Position numbers and translations under genes: made by a program. The notes beneath the pieces are model-generated. The model was not told where the DNA came from and did no database searches. It saw only the letters and a program-made list of their open reading frames with translations. From positions 1 through 51,729 of the forward strand of contig PABI01000132.1 of assembly GCA_002699125.1 (NCBI GenBank): a DNA stretch of 51,729 nt, read 5' to 3'. Shown piece after piece: positions 49,611 through 51,729 of this stretch. Positions within the stretch are counted from its first letter, which is position 1. Each line of letters opens with the position of its first letter. This DNA comes from Anaerolineaceae bacterium (GTDB lineage Bacteria; Chloroflexota; Anaerolineae; Promineifilales; Promineifilaceae).

Positions 49611-50811
49611 AACATTGTTGGTTGCCCGCTATGAGTTTCGCCGCCATGTCTGGCGCAAAGGCTTTCTGTTTACAGTCTTAGGTATCCCTTTACTTTTCAT
49701 TCTCATCATTGGCGGCATCGTATTGTTTTTTACGGCCAAACACAACGTTCCTGTCGGCGTTGTCGATCACTCAGGGCAGCTTATTAGCCTGGAGGATTAT
49801 GTGCCCCCCGAAGAACGCCCGGTACAGTTTATCTCTTTTGCAACAGAAGCAGCCGCCTACACCGCCTTAAACAATGATGAAATACAAGGCTTCTACGTTG
49901 TGCCGGACAATTATTTAGACACAGGACAGCTCTCGTTCATCCATGACGGGAATCCTTACGAAGGTATTGGCAGTGATTTTCGTGACTATCTTCGGGCCAG
50001 TCTACTTACCCAAAGCGATTTATCGCCAGAGATTGCCGGCTATTTCATACCAGGTAGTTTAGCCATTAACACCATCACGCTCGACCAAGGCAGCAATTCT
50101 CGCAACAATCCAGCAGGCTTTTTTATAGCCTTTGTTTTTGCTTTGGTCTTTGTCATCAGCGTTTTTACAACGGCCGGTTTCCTAGTACAAGCCGTTGTTG
50201 ATGAAAAAGAAAACCGTACGATGGAAATCCTCATCACCTCATTGCGGCCGGAAAGTTTGATGACGGGCAAGATAATTGGCCTGGTGGCCTTAGGGTTTAC
50301 ACAGATTATCATTTGGCTGATTGGCGCTTTTATCGCGACTGTTATTGCCAGAGCCAATATCCCTAACTTCCCTGTTATCGAAATTCCTGGTGCGATTCTG
50401 GGTATAGGCCTATTATGGTTTGTGCCTTATTATATTATGATAGCGGCCTTGATTACGGCCGTGGGGGTCAGCGTTACAGCAGTCAGTGAGGGGCAGCAGT
50501 TGAGCGGAATAATTAGTGTAACCAGTATGGTGCCGTTCTGGTTTTTCTATTTCTTCATTACCAGCCCCAACAGCCCCCTTGTCGTAGCTCTCAGCCTTAT
50601 TCCATTAACATCTCCCTTATCGCTGATAATCCGCTGGTCCATCACAGAAATTCCTTTATGGCAGATGATTATTAGCTGGGGGTTGTTAGCTGGAACGGCC
50701 GTTTTTTCTGTCTTTTTGGTGGGGCGATTGATGAAAGTAGGTATGCTGCGTTACGGGAAGAAACTGACGCTGCGTGATGCCTTCAAAGCTTTACGGTTAC
50801 GGAGCGTCTAA
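49603..50811 (+). CDS. ABC exporter permease, NatB type
   Basis: A 402-residue membrane subunit of the ABC-2 type. One helix near residues 22-45 (FTVLGIPLLFILIIGGIVLF), a large outer loop to about residue 170 (VGVVDHSGQLISLEDYVPPE), then five helices (FIAFVFALVFVISVFTTAGF; IGLVALGFTQIIIWLIGAF; and others). The cytoplasmic DEKENRTMEILITSLRPESL is the conserved family block. The ATG at 49603 lies in the end of the ATPase gene and is followed by a paralogous second permease (TAATG overlap). The three probably form one exporter with a heterodimeric membrane part. Confidence 0.9.
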   Translation: MSKTLLVARYEFRRHVWRKGFLFTVLGIPLLFILIIGGIVLFFTAKHNVPVGVVDHSGQLISLEDYVPPEERPVQFISFATEAAAYTALNNDEIQGFYVVPDNYLDTGQLSFIHDGNPYEGIGSDFRDYLRASLLTQSDLSPEIAGYFIPGSLAINTITLDQGSNSRNNPAGFFIAFVFALVFVISVFTTAGFLVQAVVDEKENRTMEILITSLRPESLMTGKIIGLVALGFTQIIIWLIGAFIATVIARANIPNFPVIEIPGAILGIGLLWFVPYYIMIAALITAVGVSVTAVSEGQQLSGIISVTSMVPFWFFYFFITSPNSPLVVALSLIPLTSPLSLIIRWSITEIPLWQMIISWGLLAGTAVFSVFLVGRLMKVGMLRYGKKLTLRDAFKALRLRSV

Positions 50812-51656
50812 TGATGTCTAAGTTTTTAATGGTTGCTCGTTATGAGTTTGTCAACACCCTCAAGCGCAGGTCAGTGCTGTTTATTCTGTTTGGCTTACCG
50901 CTTCTGCTCATTCTCGTCACGATGGGGTTAAACGCCATTTCAAATGCCCAAAGCGACGATGATGATGCGGAAGGCGGCAATATTTTCAGCACACTGGTTG
51001 CCAATCCCGACGCCGAATTTAAACCTTCAGGGTTAGTGGATGAAGCTGGACTTTTGCTGACGTTGCCAGCGGAAACGGAACAACTTTTTAAGGTGCTGCC
51101 GGACGCAGAGGCCGCGGCTGCCGCCTTTGGCAATGATGAGATTCTTGATTACTTTGTCATACCAGGCAATTATCTAGAAACGGGCCAGGTCGAGCATCAT
51201 ACGGCCGAAACTGGGCTAGCCGACGCCAATGAGTTCCGTGAGTATGCTCTCTTCAACCTATTGGCCGACTCTCTCATCAACGAAGAAGAAATCGCCATCC
51301 GCTTAACCAATCCAACGACCCAAGTTGACGAGGTGGATATTACCCAATCTGACACTGAGTCCCCTATCAATGAAGAAAATTTTGGCGGTGCTGTAGCTTT
51401 AAGCGTTGGCATTGCGCTTATTTTTTTCATGACCGTGTTTGGCATGGCCGCTTATATGGTGAATAGTCTAGGGAAAGAGAAAGAAACCCGAGTGATGGAA
51501 ATTCTCCTCTCTTCCCTGCGCCCCATTGACTTACTCATCGGTAAAATCCTGGGCCTAGGTGCGATAGGACTGCTACAAGTCATAATCTGGTTGGCCATTG
51601 GCTTTGCCTTTGCCGGCGGCGAAAACAGCCCCCTAAGTGCATCAGTTACAAGTTAA
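50811..51656 (+). pseudogene. Second NatB-type permease, truncated
   Basis: A 281-residue paralogue of the previous permease. It has the N-terminal helix (SVLFILFGLPLLLILVTMG), the outer loop (GLVDEAGLLLTLPAETEQLF), two of the five C-terminal helices and the block GKEKETRVMEILLSSLRPID. It ends abruptly after the helix LQVIIWLAIGFAFAGGENSP with the unrelated residues LSASVTS, about 120 residues short of its partner and missing the last three helices. The break point is near 51640, where the sequence changes character (see next entry). The N-terminal part is well conserved, so the cut looks recent. Confidence 0.75.
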
Positions 51657-51729
51657 GCTATTTTGTGAGTTGTCAAGCCAGAAATTGGCTACAATTCACG
51701 TATGAAAAAAGCAAACCAAGAATCCAAAA
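51640..51729 (+). other. Left edge of a probable mobile element with a new ORF start
   Basis: Right after the permease break, the DNA reads gcatcagttacaagttaagc, then an AT-rich stretch and an ATG at 51702 (MKKANQESK, open to the window end). The short leader, the position of the start and the truncation of the host gene suggest an IS with its transposase. The far end and its inverted repeat are outside the window. Confidence 0.35.

Larger units (their letters stand above)
1239..50702. repeat. Highly iterated palindrome ACGGCCGT, dispersed
   Basis: By hand count about 70 copies across the window, on average one per 700 bp; examples at 1239, 9974, 22566, 44125, 44173, 44269 and 50695. Nearly all copies are flanked by A or T on both sides. 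Most lie in coding DNA and are read as TAV, (N/Y/D/H)GR or xRP(Y/F/S), depending on frame. Random expectation for an 8-mer is about one. It resembles HIP1 of cyanobacteria (GCGATCGC) in behaviour, not in sequence. Confidence 0.9.

Noticed and set aside
1..51729. CRISPR array, rRNA or tRNA genes
   Set aside because: No series of short direct repeats with spacers, and no cloverleaf or conserved TpsiC-type box was found in the intergenic stretches.

Overview
The window looks like chromosomal DNA of a Chloroflexota bacterium, probably Anaerolineae or a relative. The basis is style and family content: Thr/Pro-rich linkers on secreted proteins, a lipoprotein with repeated VEVTRVVTET-type linker after its lipobox, large BTAD/NB-ARC/TPR regulators, and a CofC-like F420 biosynthesis gene. 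This is inference; no rRNA or tRNA gene was found to settle it. The palindromic octamer ACGGCCGT occurs about 70 times by hand count where about one is expected. It works as a genome signature, is absent from the IS at the left edge, and is sparse in a few blocks.

Layout. (1) 1-1600: a complete IS701-like element whose inverted repeat starts at base 1, then two gene remnants. (2) 1.6-6.7 kb: a fused molybdenum hydroxylase, then a GH4 glycosidase overlapping a sugar kinase of the BadF/N-acetylglucosamine kinase type. (3) 6.8-10.2 kb: a large unrecognised protein on the minus strand, a GIY-YIG nuclease gene bracketed by ~50-bp palindromes, and a coupled 29-codon ORF plus small membrane protein. 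(4) 10.3-18 kb: a BTAD-ATPase-TPR regulator, two secreted repeat proteins and a rhodanese. (5) 18-25 kb: a family-5 solute-binding lipoprotein; then on the minus strand an XRE-NB-ARC-TPR regulator and an HxlR regulator, the latter divergent from an alpha/beta-hydrolase::SRPBCC fusion. (6) 25-32 kb, plus strand: a tightly packed set with a membrane sulfatase/LtaS-like enzyme, a small membrane protein, a cytidylyltransferase fused to a degenerate PEP-mutase domain, a two-gene phosphotransferase resembling phenylphosphate synthase (ATP-grasp and phospho-His subunits), and a CDP-glycerol glycerophosphotransferase-like enzyme. (7) 32-38.3 kb, minus strand: thiolase, FadJ-type enzyme, alkyl-DHAP-synthase-like flavoenzyme and an anchored protein. 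(8) 38.4-42 kb: a nitroreductase and an EAD-NB-ARC-TPR protein interrupted by an in-frame TGA. (9) 42-46.5 kb: an operon with an IclR::PNPOx fusion, an NMT1/SsuABC-type transporter and CofC. (10) 46.5-51.7 kb: a YgiT-type zinc finger, a DUF2207 membrane protein and a NatA/NatB-type exporter whose second permease is truncated at the right edge.

Strongest candidate for an undescribed system: the 25-32 kb cluster. Its parts suggest phosphorylation of an alcohol by a two-component dikinase, activation as a CDP-derivative, transfer by a TagF-like enzyme and extracytoplasmic processing by the sulfatase-fold membrane enzyme, i.e. a teichoic-acid-like envelope decoration. Second is the GIY-YIG gene with flanking palindromes (REP-like mobile unit). 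Third is the IclR::PNPOx/ABC/CofC operon, which may link F420 or a related ligand to transport.
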